A stretch of 64,000 nucleotides of DNA from VRUE01 sp963704515 (GCA_963704515.1 OY969913.1:558001-622000), one strand, 5' to 3'. Shown: positions 52,236 through 60,202, counted from the first letter of the stretch. Program-made: numbers and translations. Notes: generated from the letters alone by a model not told the origin.

Positions 52236-53473
52236 CGGCCGGGGAGGATCGCCTTGGCTGCGGCCCCCTCGGCGAGCCGCTCGACCCGTGCGCGGAGTGC
52301 GGGCCCGCCATCGCCTTCGGAGCTGGCCGCGATCAAGTTGGCCAGCTCAACGGCATGGTCGACGTCGATCCCCGCCACCGCTGAGTGGGTGGTGCCGAGA
52401 CGCAGACCGTAGCCGAGCCCGTACGGCAGCTTGCGGTAGTTGGTGAGGATCCTGGATGCGGCCAGCTGCTGGTACTGCCGGTAGGCATCCTCCTCGCCGT
52501 CGGCCTCGATCCAGATGTGATGGGTCTCGGGCCAGGCGACCTCTCCCTGGCGGGAGCGGTCGACCACGGGAACGCCAGTCTTGCGTAGTGCACCCTCGAG
52601 CGCGACGGCGGTCGCCAGCATCCGCGTGCAGTAGCACTCGAGCCACTGATCTCGAAGCAGGGCGAGGCCGACGAGGTAGGTGTTCTCCGCGTGCGAACTG
52701 GAGACCAGGGTCGAGAGGCCCTTGACGAGCTTCTGCCACACCTCGTCACGATCACGGGTCACGACCCCGGCCTTCTGGGGCCCGGGCAGGCTCTTGTGCA
52801 GCGAGAACAGCATCAGGTCGAAGCCCCAGTCCAGAGGGTTTGCGTAGACGCCGGTGAGGATCTGCGTGAGATACTGCGACGCATCGAACAGCTTGGTCGG
52901 CCCCTCCAAGCCGCCGATGAAAGAGAAGTCCTCGTACCGCAGTCCCTCGCTGCGGTCGACGAAGATGAACTCCGGCCGGCGCTGCTCGACCAGCTCCACG
53001 GTGGCGGCGCGATCGACCTGGAGACCCTCGTGGTCGACCGGGATATCCACCGTGCGCAGCCCCAGGCGCTCGAGGATCGCGTGCGTGCTGAAATGCCCGC
53101 CTGCTTCCTCGGGCAGCACCATCACGGACTGGCCGATCCTGCTGATGCTCATGAACACGGCGGTGTGCGCGTGGAGGCCGGCGAGCAGCCGCAGTGAGCC
53201 ATCCGCGGCGCCCAGCTTGTCGGCGAGCAGGCGGTGGATCCCCGCGATGTCCTCGATCGCGGCGTCGCGCCCACCGAAGAGAATCTTCGCGTTGCGCTTT
53301 GCCGCATCGTCGCGGAGCTTGTCGGTCAGGTACAGACCGTGCAGGAACCCGGTGTGCTCCCGGTCGGCGAGGATGAACGGGAGGCTGTCCACGGGGGTAA
53401 GGACGATCGACCGGCCCAACTCTTCCCGTTGTTCGGCGAGCGAGCTGAGCAGCGCCTCACGATCGATCCCCAC
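52214..53473 (-). CDS. SHMT-like fold-type I PLP enzyme
   Basis: This 419-residue protein has serine hydroxymethyltransferase-like landmarks. GGH at 125-127 sits where SHMT stacks on the PLP ring. FDASQ has Asp197, and LHKSLPGPQKAG has Lys227 as the Schiff-base lysine (SHMT THKTLxGPR). GVYANP matches SHMT GVYPNP. The SHMT His after D-x-A is Gln200 here, so canonical serine-glycine activity is doubtful. The GTG start lies inside the right inverted repeat and the 3' end overlaps the NTPase gene. It may make or remove an amino-acid-derived signal or modification. Confidence 0.72.
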   Translation of the reverse strand: MGIDREALLSSLAEQREELGRSIVLTPVDSLPFILADREHTGFLHGLYLTDKLRDDAAKRNAKILFGGRDAAIEDIAGIHRLLADKLGAADGSLRLLAGLHAHTAVFMSISRIGQSVMVLPEEAGGHFSTHAILERLGLRTVDIPVDHEGLQVDRAATVELVEQRRPEFIFVDRSEGLRYEDFSFIGGLEGPTKLFDASQYLTQILTGVYANPLDWGFDLMLFSLHKSLPGPQKAGVVTRDRDEVWQKLVKGLSTLVSSSHAENTYLVGLALLRDQWLECYCTRMLATAVALEGALRKTGVPVVDRSRQGEVAWPETHHIWIEADGEEDAYRQYQQLAASRILTNYRKLPYGLGYGLRLGTTHSAVAGIDVDHAVELANLIAASSEGDGGPALRARVERLAEGAAAKAILPGRYWLTNG

Positions 53474-53494
53474 TGCCGATAATTCCTAGTTATC
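53467..53494. repeat. Right 28-bp inverted repeat of the two-gene cassette
   Basis: This is the perfect reverse complement of 49539-49566. It contains the GTG (53473) of the SHMT-like gene in the same position relative to the repeat as the GTG of the NTPase gene. It also contains the TAA stop (53492-53490) of the adjacent recombinase gene. Confidence 0.9.
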
Positions 53495-54440
53495 GCGCCT
53501 GAACGAACCTCCCGAGGACGTCTGCATCCGAGACAACGCGGCGCAGAGCGCGGTCTGAGACGTGGGTATAGATCTCTGTTGTGCTGAGGCTGGCGTGGCC
53601 GAGGAGGCGCTGGATGTAGCGGATGTCGACGCCGGCCTCGATCAATTGGGTGGCGGCCGTGTGACGCAGCATGTGGGGGGTCACGTGCTTGTCGAGGCCC
53701 GCGGCACGGGCCGCTTTGGCAAGGCGGGATCGCATTGCTGGAGGGGTGAGTGGGTCGTAGTGAAGGTTGAAGAGCAGATGGGGGTGGTCGAGGTCGAGCG
53801 AGGAGCGCGCTTCGATATAGGCGCTCGTGAGGCTCGCGATCCAGTCGTTCGTGAGGAAGACCTGTCGCTCGCGACGCCCCTTGCCAACCAGCCGTAATGC
53901 TCTGCCTGGCAGATCGATGTCGTGGCACCTGATGCTCACGCTCTCGTTGACCCGGATCCCGGTGGCGACCATGAGCGAGACAGCGAGAAGGGTCGTCGAC
54001 TCATGGGGTCTTTCTTCAACAGCTCGGCTGTCGGGTTCCGCGCTGGAGTTGACTCCAGCCGCCAGGGCGAGGAACCCCATCAGGCGGTCGAGTTCGTGAG
54101 CGGGAAGGGTCCGGGGGAGCCTGCGGGGTCGGCCCAGGGCAAGGCTCGTGCCGCTCCACGGGTCATCGACAAGAAGACCCTGAGAGAGCATCCAGCGACA
54201 GAAACCACGTAAGGCCGACGCCCGCCTCTTTAGTGAAGCCGGCGCGAGCTCGTTGCCCTTCAGCTGCTCGATGAAAGAGAGCACGTCCTCTCGGTCGATC
54301 TTCGCCGCAGCGAAGTCAGCCCCCAGGTACCGCTGGAAGCAAGCAAGGTCTGCGTCGTAGGCGCGGATGGTGTGCGGCGACAGGTCCCGCGTCGCGAGCA
54401 GCCAGCGTATGTAGCGCCCACGGGCTTGGTCTATCTGCAT
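53490..54440 (-). CDS. Tyrosine recombinase (XerC/D-like)
   Basis: The N-terminal SAM-like core-binding domain (YIRWLLATRDLSPHTIRAYDADLACFQRYLG) is followed by a catalytic domain with the complete set, numbered from the upstream TTG at 54461. The set is Arg170 in GIRVNE, Lys194, His263 and Arg266 in HMLRH, His289 in LLGHASLSTTEIY and Tyr298. The ATG at 54440 is chosen; a TTG at 54461 would add seven residues. The stop codon lies in the right inverted repeat and the SHMT-like GTG follows 16 nt later, so they are co-transcribed. It is the obvious candidate to recombine the two repeats. Confidence 0.88.
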   Translation of the reverse strand: MQIDQARGRYIRWLLATRDLSPHTIRAYDADLACFQRYLGADFAAAKIDREDVLSFIEQLKGNELAPASLKRRASALRGFCRWMLSQGLLVDDPWSGTSLALGRPRRLPRTLPAHELDRLMGFLALAAGVNSSAEPDSRAVEERPHESTTLLAVSLMVATGIRVNESVSIRCHDIDLPGRALRLVGKGRRERQVFLTNDWIASLTSAYIEARSSLDLDHPHLLFNLHYDPLTPPAMRSRLAKAARAAGLDKHVTPHMLRHTAATQLIEAGVDIRYIQRLLGHASLSTTEIYTHVSDRALRRVVSDADVLGRFVQAR

Positions 54441-54535
54441 CGATCCATCGGTTCCTGGCAATGCGAACCAGCTCGTTTATCTCGGCAGGGCAATGGCTAC
54501 CTGGACCCGCGGGATAACTCCTGCGCGCCAGATGT

Positions 54536-54556
54536 TGATATCATTGCTATCGCAAT
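54536..54556. promoter_or_regulatory. Operator pair of the second VapBC module
   Basis: Two abutting palindromes, TGATATCA (54536-54543) and ATTGC-TATC-GCAAT (54543-54556), end at the antitoxin ATG. They are AT-rich against the background, as expected for ribbon-helix-helix autoregulation. Confidence 0.6.
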
Positions 54557-54788
54557 GGCACAACTTCTGGTCCGTGACATTGAGGGCGGTGTCGTGCGCG
54601 AGCTGAAGATTCGCGCTGCTCAGCATGGCCGTTCCGCCGAGGAGGAGCATCGGCAGATCCTGCGCGAGGCGCTGCGACCCCCGGGATCAGCCAAGTCCCT
54701 CAAGGAGCTCTTGCTGGAGATGCCAGATGTCGGCGAGGACAGGGACTTCAAGCGGCCCGCGGATCGCGGTCGCCCGGTCGAGCTTTGA
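54555..54788 (+). CDS. FitA-like ribbon-helix-helix antitoxin
   Basis: This 77-residue protein has AQLLVRDIEGGVVRELKIRAAQHGRSAEEEHRQILREAL, an N-terminal ribbon-helix-helix of FitA/VapB type. The C-terminal tail (LKELLLEMPDVGEDRDFKRPADR) binds the toxin. It overlaps the toxin gene by 4 bp. The module sits divergent from the recombinase gene. Confidence 0.9.
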   Translation: MAQLLVRDIEGGVVRELKIRAAQHGRSAEEEHRQILREALRPPGSAKSLKELLLEMPDVGEDRDFKRPADRGRPVEL

Positions 54789-55207
54789 GCTACCTGCTCG
54801 ATACCAACGTCATCTCGGAGCTGCGCAAGGGCGAGCGAGCCAACCCGAGCGTTGTCTCCTGGTTCGCGGACATCGCCGACGAGGAGATCTTCCTCAGCGC
54901 TCTGACGATCGGAGAGATCCGACGCGGGGTCGAGAGTGTGCGTCGCCGTGATCCCGACTCGGCGGCCGCACTGGACAGCTGGCTCTCCCGCCTGAGCGAG
55001 GCCCACCGTGACCGGATCGTCCCGGTCGACCGCCCGATCGCGGAGGAGTGGGGCAGGATGAACGTGCCCGACCCGCTACCCGTCGTCGACGGCCTGCTGG
55101 CCGCGACAGCAAGGATCCTGGGCCTGACGCTGGTCACCCGCAACACGGCTGACGTCGAGGGCACGGGCATTGAGCTGCTCGATCCGTTCTCCGATGAGGC
55201 TGTCTGA
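54785..55207 (+). CDS. FitB-like PIN-domain toxin (VapC)
   Basis: This 140-residue PIN protein has LLDTNVISELRKGERANPSVVSWF, LSALTIGEIRRGVES, PVVDGLLAATARILGLTLVTRNTADVE and IELLDPF, a typical FitB/VapC pattern with all acidic residues. It starts with TTG overlapping the antitoxin stop. It is an RNase toxin neutralised by the upstream protein. Confidence 0.92.
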   Translation: MSYLLDTNVISELRKGERANPSVVSWFADIADEEIFLSALTIGEIRRGVESVRRRDPDSAAALDSWLSRLSEAHRDRIVPVDRPIAEEWGRMNVPDPLPVVDGLLAATARILGLTLVTRNTADVEGTGIELLDPFSDEAV

Positions 55208-55246
55208 TCCGGCCGGGTCAGCCCGGCTTCAGAAAGCCTCGGTTCG

Positions 55247-55276
55247 TTCAGGCACTCGCCTTCAGGAGTGCCTGAA
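55247..55276. terminator. Hairpin after the second VapBC module
   Basis: TTCAGGCACTC (55247-55257) pairs with GAGTGCCTGAA (55266-55276) over an 8-nt loop, 40 nt after the toxin stop. There is no U-tract. It may end the toxin transcript. Confidence 0.45.
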
Positions 55277-55346
55277 ACGGCTTGAATCACCCCGAATCGG
55301 GGCATATCGCCGGGAAATTAGTCATCGGCAGGCACTCTCAAAATAC

Positions 55347-55406
55347 GGCTCTATTGACGTTTCCGTGGGTCACCGTTACGTGACCCACGGAAACGTCAAT
55401 AGAGCC
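55347..55406. repeat. Perfect palindrome with 27-bp arms
   Basis: Arms 55347-55373 and 55380-55406 are exact reverse complements with a 6-nt loop (CGTTAC). The length far exceeds a normal terminator stem. It lies between the VapBC module and decayed mobile sequence. It could extrude as a cruciform or be the end of a lost element. Confidence 0.9.
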
Positions 55407-55490
55407 CCAAAAGTCAGGCGGGCAAAGGAATCAAGAGACGGCATTTCCCACGGGACTATTGATGACCCCGACGACCTGCCAACTGCGGAC

Positions 55491-55600
55491 TCCTTCGCGT
55501 AGCGGACGGCGGGAACCAGCAGCTTGGCGACGGTCTCGTTGTCGAGGTTCTCCTCGGGCTGGTCGATGATCAGCGGCGTGTCGTCCTTGTCGATCAGCAG
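55491..55600 (-). pseudogene. Remnant of RecF/SMC-type defence ATPase
   Basis: The minus frame encodes LLIDKDDTPLIIDQPEENL followed by DNETVAKLLVPAVRYAKE. This is the Walker B/D-loop of large AAA-type ATPases that carry 'IIDQPE-x-x-LDN', often in anti-phage or nuclease-linked systems. The rest of the gene is missing. The sequence after AKE is unrelated. Confidence 0.7.
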
Positions 55601-55601
55601 A

Positions 55602-55675
55602 TAGACATCGAGAACTACAACCAGACCGCCAAGCGGTTCAAGTGGACTTACACGGGGAAGGTGCTGACGGTATGA
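55602..55675 (+). pseudogene. IS630-type transposase C-terminal remnant
   Basis: The frame reads IENYNQTAKRFKWTYTGKVLTV and then stops at 55673-55675. 'YN-x(2)-AKPFxWTxxG' is the tail of IS630-family transposases. It abuts the ATPase remnant, so an IS insertion probably destroyed that gene before most of the IS was lost. Confidence 0.65.
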
Positions 55676-55748
55676 ACCAACGAATTAAGCGGAAGGGCCA
55701 CTAGTCGGGTCCAAACCTATGATTGCGTTGAGAAGTATCTCGGCCTTA

Positions 55749-56744
55749 TCATCTTGCGTGCCTGTAAGGGGTTCGCGGGTAGTCGTAGACGTCATGCTTT
55801 CCCTCAACGCGCAGACATTCGCCGTTGACGGTTTGGGCGGGGCTCGGATAGATGACTTCGTCCTCGTTGTCGAGAGGGACGTGGAACTTGCCGACGGCTA
55901 GTGGTTCGTGGCCATCGAACAAGGCGGCGCGGTAGCCCTCTTCGGGTCGCAGTCCGCGGAAGCGGACTTCGCTGTACGCCGCCCCGGTGACCGGCAGCGA
56001 TGCGGCGCGTTCGAGGTGGCCGTCCCATGTCCACACCTTTGCGGTTAGCAGCCTCAGGGCGCTGGGAGCCGCGACCCGTCGCCAGAAGGCCAGCCCAGTC
56101 GGATGCTTGGCGGGGCCGGTGACATCCATGCGCCAGATATTGGCTCCACGAATCGGCATCGAGATCGCCACCGGGGAGGTGTGCTTTCCGCCGGGTTCAG
56201 AGTTGACTTCGAGCTGGACGTCAGACGGGTGCGGTCTTTCTCCTTCCTTCGGCAGCTCGTGGCAGAACTCCAGGGCGCGTTTTAGCAGCGGCGTTCGCTC
56301 TTTGAGCTGGGCCTGTTCGGCCGCGCGCGAGAAGTCGGCGAAGGCCGTCAGCGTCGTCGCGCCGCGGGCGGGGAGGGCGAGCGGTAGCGAGTGGGCGTCT
56401 TCGAGCGGCTCGTCGCCGAGGCTGACGGCGTCGGTCTTGGCGCCGTTGTTGGGCAGGAAGCTCGTCACCGGCGCGAGGGGCCCGCCACCGACGGCGAGCG
56501 TCATCGACTTGACGATGACGGGCCGCAGACTCTCGTTGCTCAGCGACACCCGGATCGCGTAGCCGACCGGAGTCGAGCCGAACGGATTGGTCGAGGCAAC
56601 GGCTCGCAGATCGACCTTCGTGGTTTCGTGGTGCGCGAGGTAACTGAGATAGAAGGCGCCGAGCGAGATGAGAAGGCCGGCGATGCCCGTGGCCGCGCCG
56701 ATCTTCGCAAGGCGTGTGGACCCCGAGTCGTCGCTGCCCGTCAT
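55749..56744 (-). CDS. Single-pass membrane protein of unknown function
   Basis: The ATG at 56744 gives 331 residues, with an N-terminal membrane helix (KIGAATGIAGLLISLGAFYLSYL). A beta-rich soluble domain (YAIRVSLSNESLRPVIVKSMTLAVGGG, AKVWTWDGHLERAASLPVTGAAYSEVRFRGLRPEEGY) follows. A longer start at 56789 is less likely. No family is recognised, and no related partner is adjacent. Confidence 0.6.
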   Translation of the reverse strand: MTGSDDSGSTRLAKIGAATGIAGLLISLGAFYLSYLAHHETTKVDLRAVASTNPFGSTPVGYAIRVSLSNESLRPVIVKSMTLAVGGGPLAPVTSFLPNNGAKTDAVSLGDEPLEDAHSLPLALPARGATTLTAFADFSRAAEQAQLKERTPLLKRALEFCHELPKEGERPHPSDVQLEVNSEPGGKHTSPVAISMPIRGANIWRMDVTGPAKHPTGLAFWRRVAAPSALRLLTAKVWTWDGHLERAASLPVTGAAYSEVRFRGLRPEEGYRAALFDGHEPLAVGKFHVPLDNEDEVIYPSPAQTVNGECLRVEGKHDVYDYPRTPYRHAR

Positions 56745-56879
56745 TCGCCGCGAGCTTAACGGCACGAAGGGCCACAATGAGATCCTCATCGAGGTGCAGC
56801 GAGTGGTCAGTCACAGTGAGTTGCTGCACCGGGGGGGCGGATCGCGTAACGCTTTTCGCGTCGGCTACCAATAAGGGAC

Positions 56880-57530
56880 ATGGAGACGCAGAGCGCCTTG
56901 TCGCGGCCGAGCACGCTTGGCCGCCACCTTTCCGTGGTCGCGGCGCAGCAGCGCGGCGTCGGCCCTGAGCAGCTTCGCTGGATCGGCGCCGATCCCGACA
57001 TCTTCGAGGCCTTCTATCGGGAGCAGGTCGAGGACGTGCAGCGGTTTGTCGCGCGGCGCGTCGGCGAGCGGGAGCGGGCGGCCGACCTGACGGCCGAGAT
57101 CTTCCTCGCGGCAATCGAGTCGGCGGACGGCTACCGACCGGGCGATGGCACGCCAAGGGCCTGGCTTTACGGAATCGCCCGCGTGGTGATCGCCAACGAC
57201 GCTCGCCGCCGCCAGGCCGAGCGCGCGCGGGAGGATCGCTGGCGGGGCAGCGCCCTGCTCGACTCCGACGACGCGGCGCGGATCGACGCGCGCCTCGACG
57301 CCGCCGCCCGTTCGCGCGATCTCTACGCGGCGATGGATCGGCTTCCCGAGACCGAGCGCGCGGTGCTGGAGCTCGTCGCGCTCGACGAGCTCACGGTCGC
57401 CGAGGCCGCGTCCGCGGCCGGGCTGCGTCCGGTGACCGCCCGCGTGCGCCTGCACCGGGCGCGGCGCAAGCTGCGCGCCGAGTTGGAGGCCGCCAAGCAA
57501 CCGCCCCAGCGAAAGGAGGGACGTCGATGA
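56880..57530 (+). CDS. ECF-type RNA polymerase sigma factor
   Basis: The 216-residue protein has sigma region 2 (FEAFYREQVEDVQRFVARRVGERERAADLTAEIFLAAIESADGYRPGDGTPRAWLYGIARVVIANDARRRQ). Region 4 follows (LYAAMDRLPETERAVLELVALDELTVAEAASAAGLRPVTARVRLHRARRKLR). An N-terminal extension of about 35 residues is present. It is coupled by a 4-bp overlap to a membrane protein that probably holds it inactive. Confidence 0.92.
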   Translation: METQSALSRPSTLGRHLSVVAAQQRGVGPEQLRWIGADPDIFEAFYREQVEDVQRFVARRVGERERAADLTAEIFLAAIESADGYRPGDGTPRAWLYGIARVVIANDARRRQAERAREDRWRGSALLDSDDAARIDARLDAAARSRDLYAAMDRLPETERAVLELVALDELTVAEAASAAGLRPVTARVRLHRARRKLRAELEAAKQPPQRKEGRR

Positions 57531-59140
57531 GCGAGCAACCGACACGAGACAACGATTTCGAGGAGCGGCTTCTCGACCGACTGAAGGCCGTCGTCGCCGA
57601 GCGTGACGCGGCCGAGGCCGGCTCCAGGGCGTCTGCGCCCGGTCCCTCCGGGCCGCCGTGGCGCCGGCCGGCGCGCCTCGCGCTCGGCGCCGTCGCGGCG
57701 CTCGCCGTGGCCGCGCTCGTCTTCGTCTTCAGCTCCGGGGGCGACAACCCATCCAAAGCCTTCGCCGTCGAACCGCGGCAGGGCGGTGGCGTGACGATCA
57801 AGGTCTTCAACCTCGAAGACGCCGCTGGCCTGGAAAAAGCCCTGGAAGACGTCGGGATCAAGGCGCAGGTGAGCTGGCTGCCGGCGGGGACGACCTGCCG
57901 CCAGGCGCGCTTCAAGCCATCGACGGTGAAGACCTCCCTGGGCGGGTCGATCGGCGGGATGACGATCGGCGGCCCGGCTCCGGCGCTGACCATCGGTGTG
58001 ATCAGCGCTCGGCAGTACCGCAAGCGCTGGCGCGAATACAGGCGGGGCGAGATCTCCGCGGCCGAATACCGCGAGTCGTCCCCGAACCTGAGCCTGGACC
58101 CGGCGTCGTTTCGTCCCGACCAGAGCGTGGTCCTCTTCGGGTCGGCGCGCCCCTACGGCGGCGACCCTGAAGGTGGCTACGAAGCCCACATCGCGATTGC
58201 CGAAGGGCCGGTCGAACCGTGCAGGCCGGTCACGGCGCCGGCGGGAAGTATCGGCGCGATCACGCTTCCCCGGGGCGGCCGGGGAGAAGCCGGCCAGGCC
58301 GCCCCCGGCCCCGGGCAGTTCCTCTACACGAAGACGAAGGCGGTTCAGCTGGAGGGCTGGCTCCCGAGGGGCCACTGGAAGGGGTCGAAGGCAAAGCCCA
58401 GGCACTTCGTGCCGACCAACGACCCGAGCGCCCGCCACGCCCTCGTGCCGACCACCAAGGAAGTCTGGACGGCCTCCGACGGGAGGACGCGCGTCCGCGA
58501 AACCCTCGGCCGGGTCGCTTTCCTGAAGAGCGCCGACCAGGGGCGCTGGGAAGAAGCGGGCTCGCCGGCGCCGTTCGAATATGACCCCAGCGAACACCAT
58601 GTGCGCCGCGAAGACGGCAGCCTCGTCAAGGAATACGCCTCCCGCGACTGGCGCGGTCGTCATGCGTTCGTCAACGTCCCGAAGCTGGCCAAGGCGCCGA
58701 CCGAACCCGAAGCGCTGCGCCTGGCGATCGAACGCCGTCCCTCGGCGAGCTCGCCGGTCGACCCCTCGCCGGCCGACACGCAGAGGGGCGCCACGACGGC
58801 CGAACGGCTCTTCGAAATCCTCACCGAACCGATCACGAGCTCGGCCCTACGCGCGGCTGCCTTCAAGGCGCTCGCTGAAATACCGGGCATCGGGGTCGAG
58901 CACGGCGTCACCGACGTCGCCGGGCGCCGCGGCGACGCGCTGCCCTGGGTCCGCGAACGCGGATTCGGCCGCGAGCTGATCTTCGACCCGCACACGTCCA
59001 AGCTCCTCGCCCAGGCCGAAATGATCTTTGGCCCGCCCTCCACAGGCGAATACGGCGTTCCGGCGGGGACCGTCTTCCGCGAGACCGCCTACCTGCGGTC
59101 AGGGATCGTCGGCTCCACGCACGAGCGGCCTACTGGGTAG
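57527..59140 (+). CDS. Membrane partner of the ECF sigma factor (CU044_5270-like)
   Basis: The ATG overlaps the sigma gene stop (ATGA). The product has a short cytoplasmic N-terminus (FEERLLDRLKAVVAERDAAE), one transmembrane helix (about 56-71) and a large exported domain. The exported part reads 'QFLYTKTKAVQLEGWL' and 'ERLFEILTEPITSSALRAAAFKALAEIPGI', matching the actinobacterial CU044_5270 pattern. The gene position is that of an anti-sigma factor, although no zinc-binding anti-sigma motif is visible. Confidence 0.78.
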   Translation: MSEQPTRDNDFEERLLDRLKAVVAERDAAEAGSRASAPGPSGPPWRRPARLALGAVAALAVAALVFVFSSGGDNPSKAFAVEPRQGGGVTIKVFNLEDAAGLEKALEDVGIKAQVSWLPAGTTCRQARFKPSTVKTSLGGSIGGMTIGGPAPALTIGVISARQYRKRWREYRRGEISAAEYRESSPNLSLDPASFRPDQSVVLFGSARPYGGDPEGGYEAHIAIAEGPVEPCRPVTAPAGSIGAITLPRGGRGEAGQAAPGPGQFLYTKTKAVQLEGWLPRGHWKGSKAKPRHFVPTNDPSARHALVPTTKEVWTASDGRTRVRETLGRVAFLKSADQGRWEEAGSPAPFEYDPSEHHVRREDGSLVKEYASRDWRGRHAFVNVPKLAKAPTEPEALRLAIERRPSASSPVDPSPADTQRGATTAERLFEILTEPITSSALRAAAFKALAEIPGIGVEHGVTDVAGRRGDALPWVRERGFGRELIFDPHTSKLLAQAEMIFGPPSTGEYGVPAGTVFRETAYLRSGIVGSTHERPTG

Positions 59141-59227
59141 CGAACGAGCTGGGAGGATCGTCCCAGGGCTCTCGCAACGCCGACGCTAACCGCATAGGCT
59201 TTAGGTTCCCGGCGAGGGACGCGACTC

Positions 59228-60154
59228 ATGGGCATTCTCGACGAGGCGATACGCGAGCATCTGGAATTGAAGCGGGCGCATGGCGCCGGCGATAACGAGC
59301 TGAAGCAGCTCGAGGACGAGGCGTTCGGCCAGGCGGAGCGGCCCGGGGACGAGGTCGCGGACCCGTTCGCCGAGGCGCCGACCGAATTCATGACGCAGCC
59401 CGAGGCCGGCGACGAGCCGGCGGCCCGGCGGGAGCCGACGATCGCCGACCTGCAGGAGCCGCCTCCCCCGCCCGAGCCCGCGGCCGAGGCGCCCGCTGCG
59501 GTCGACGAGGCGCCCGCCGAGGAGGAGCAGCCGGCGATGGAGCACGAGATCGTTGCTGAGCCCCCGGCGGCCGAGGAGGAGATCGAGCCGTCCGGCCCGT
59601 CCACCGAGGAACGCCAGGCGATCGCCGAACAGCCGACCGAGATGTTCGACGTCGAGGAGGAGCTCGGCTCGCCGAACCCGACCGACGAGGAGATCCTCGA
59701 AGAGGAGATCGCCGAGCCGCGGCTGGCGCCGACCGACCCGCTCGCCGGGCTCGAGGAGGGCGAAGAGGCCGAGGTTACGATCGAGGGTCCGGCGCCCGAC
59801 GACGACGAGGAGTACGACGACGAGGACGACGCCTTCTGGAACGAGCAGCGGCTCTCCGACGAACTGGATCAGGCGCTGGAGGCGCCGCCGCGCGAGGTCG
59901 AAGTGGAGGCGCCGGAGCCTGAGGACGAGGAAGAGGCCGAGATCGAAGTGGATCTCGCGGACGACGAGCCGGAGTCCGACGAATACGAGGCGCCCGAGCC
60001 CGCCGAGGAGCCCGAGTCGACCGAAGAGGCTGAGGCCGCGCACGCCGACGAGGACGTGCTCGAGGAGACCCCCGAGTTCCTCGAGGAGTCGCCCGAGGAC
60101 GACCAGCTCTGGTTCGAGCAGAAGCCCCCCAAGGACTTCGACTTCGACGACTGA
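59228..60154 (+). CDS. Highly acidic protein of unknown function
   Basis: The first 25 residues (GILDEAIREHLELKRAHG) look helical. The remaining approximately 280 residues are dominated by Glu, Asp, Pro and Ala, with many EEE/DDE runs and a Trp-containing end (DDQLWFEQKPPKDFDFDD). It is probably intrinsically disordered and cytoplasmic. Its N-terminus resembles small actinobacterial proteins with a conserved leader and variable acidic tail. It ends 48 nt before tRNA-Ala(TGC). Confidence 0.7.
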   Translation: MGILDEAIREHLELKRAHGAGDNELKQLEDEAFGQAERPGDEVADPFAEAPTEFMTQPEAGDEPAARREPTIADLQEPPPPPEPAAEAPAAVDEAPAEEEQPAMEHEIVAEPPAAEEEIEPSGPSTEERQAIAEQPTEMFDVEEELGSPNPTDEEILEEEIAEPRLAPTDPLAGLEEGEEAEVTIEGPAPDDDEEYDDEDDAFWNEQRLSDELDQALEAPPREVEVEAPEPEDEEEAEIEVDLADDEPESDEYEAPEPAEEPESTEEAEAAHADEDVLEETPEFLEESPEDDQLWFEQKPPKDFDFDD

Positions 60155-60202
60155 GCGACCGTTGACGGTCACTCATCTGTCACCGCCTACACTCTCAACC
60201 GC

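Noticed and set aside
53326..53928. Minus-strand 200-codon frame overlapping the recombinase and SHMT-like genes
   Set aside because: It spans the inverted repeat in a shifted frame and is Pro/Arg-rich; the recombinase frame has all catalytic residues.
54511..54519. GGGATAACT as a third recombination site near the recombinase start
   Set aside because: Only nine bases match the inverted repeat and the second half (TTATC arm, GGCAGTGGGGA) is missing; chance is likely.
55283..55305. CCCCGAATCGGGG as a terminator
   Set aside because: The loop would be one base and no U-tract follows; it is too short to call.
47138..55337. 17-nt near-identical direct repeat (47138-47154 and 55321-55337) as ends of an 8-kb island
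   Set aside because: One mismatch in 17 nt over 64 kb of GC-rich sequence is expected by chance several times, and no tRNA or recombinase site marks the right copy.
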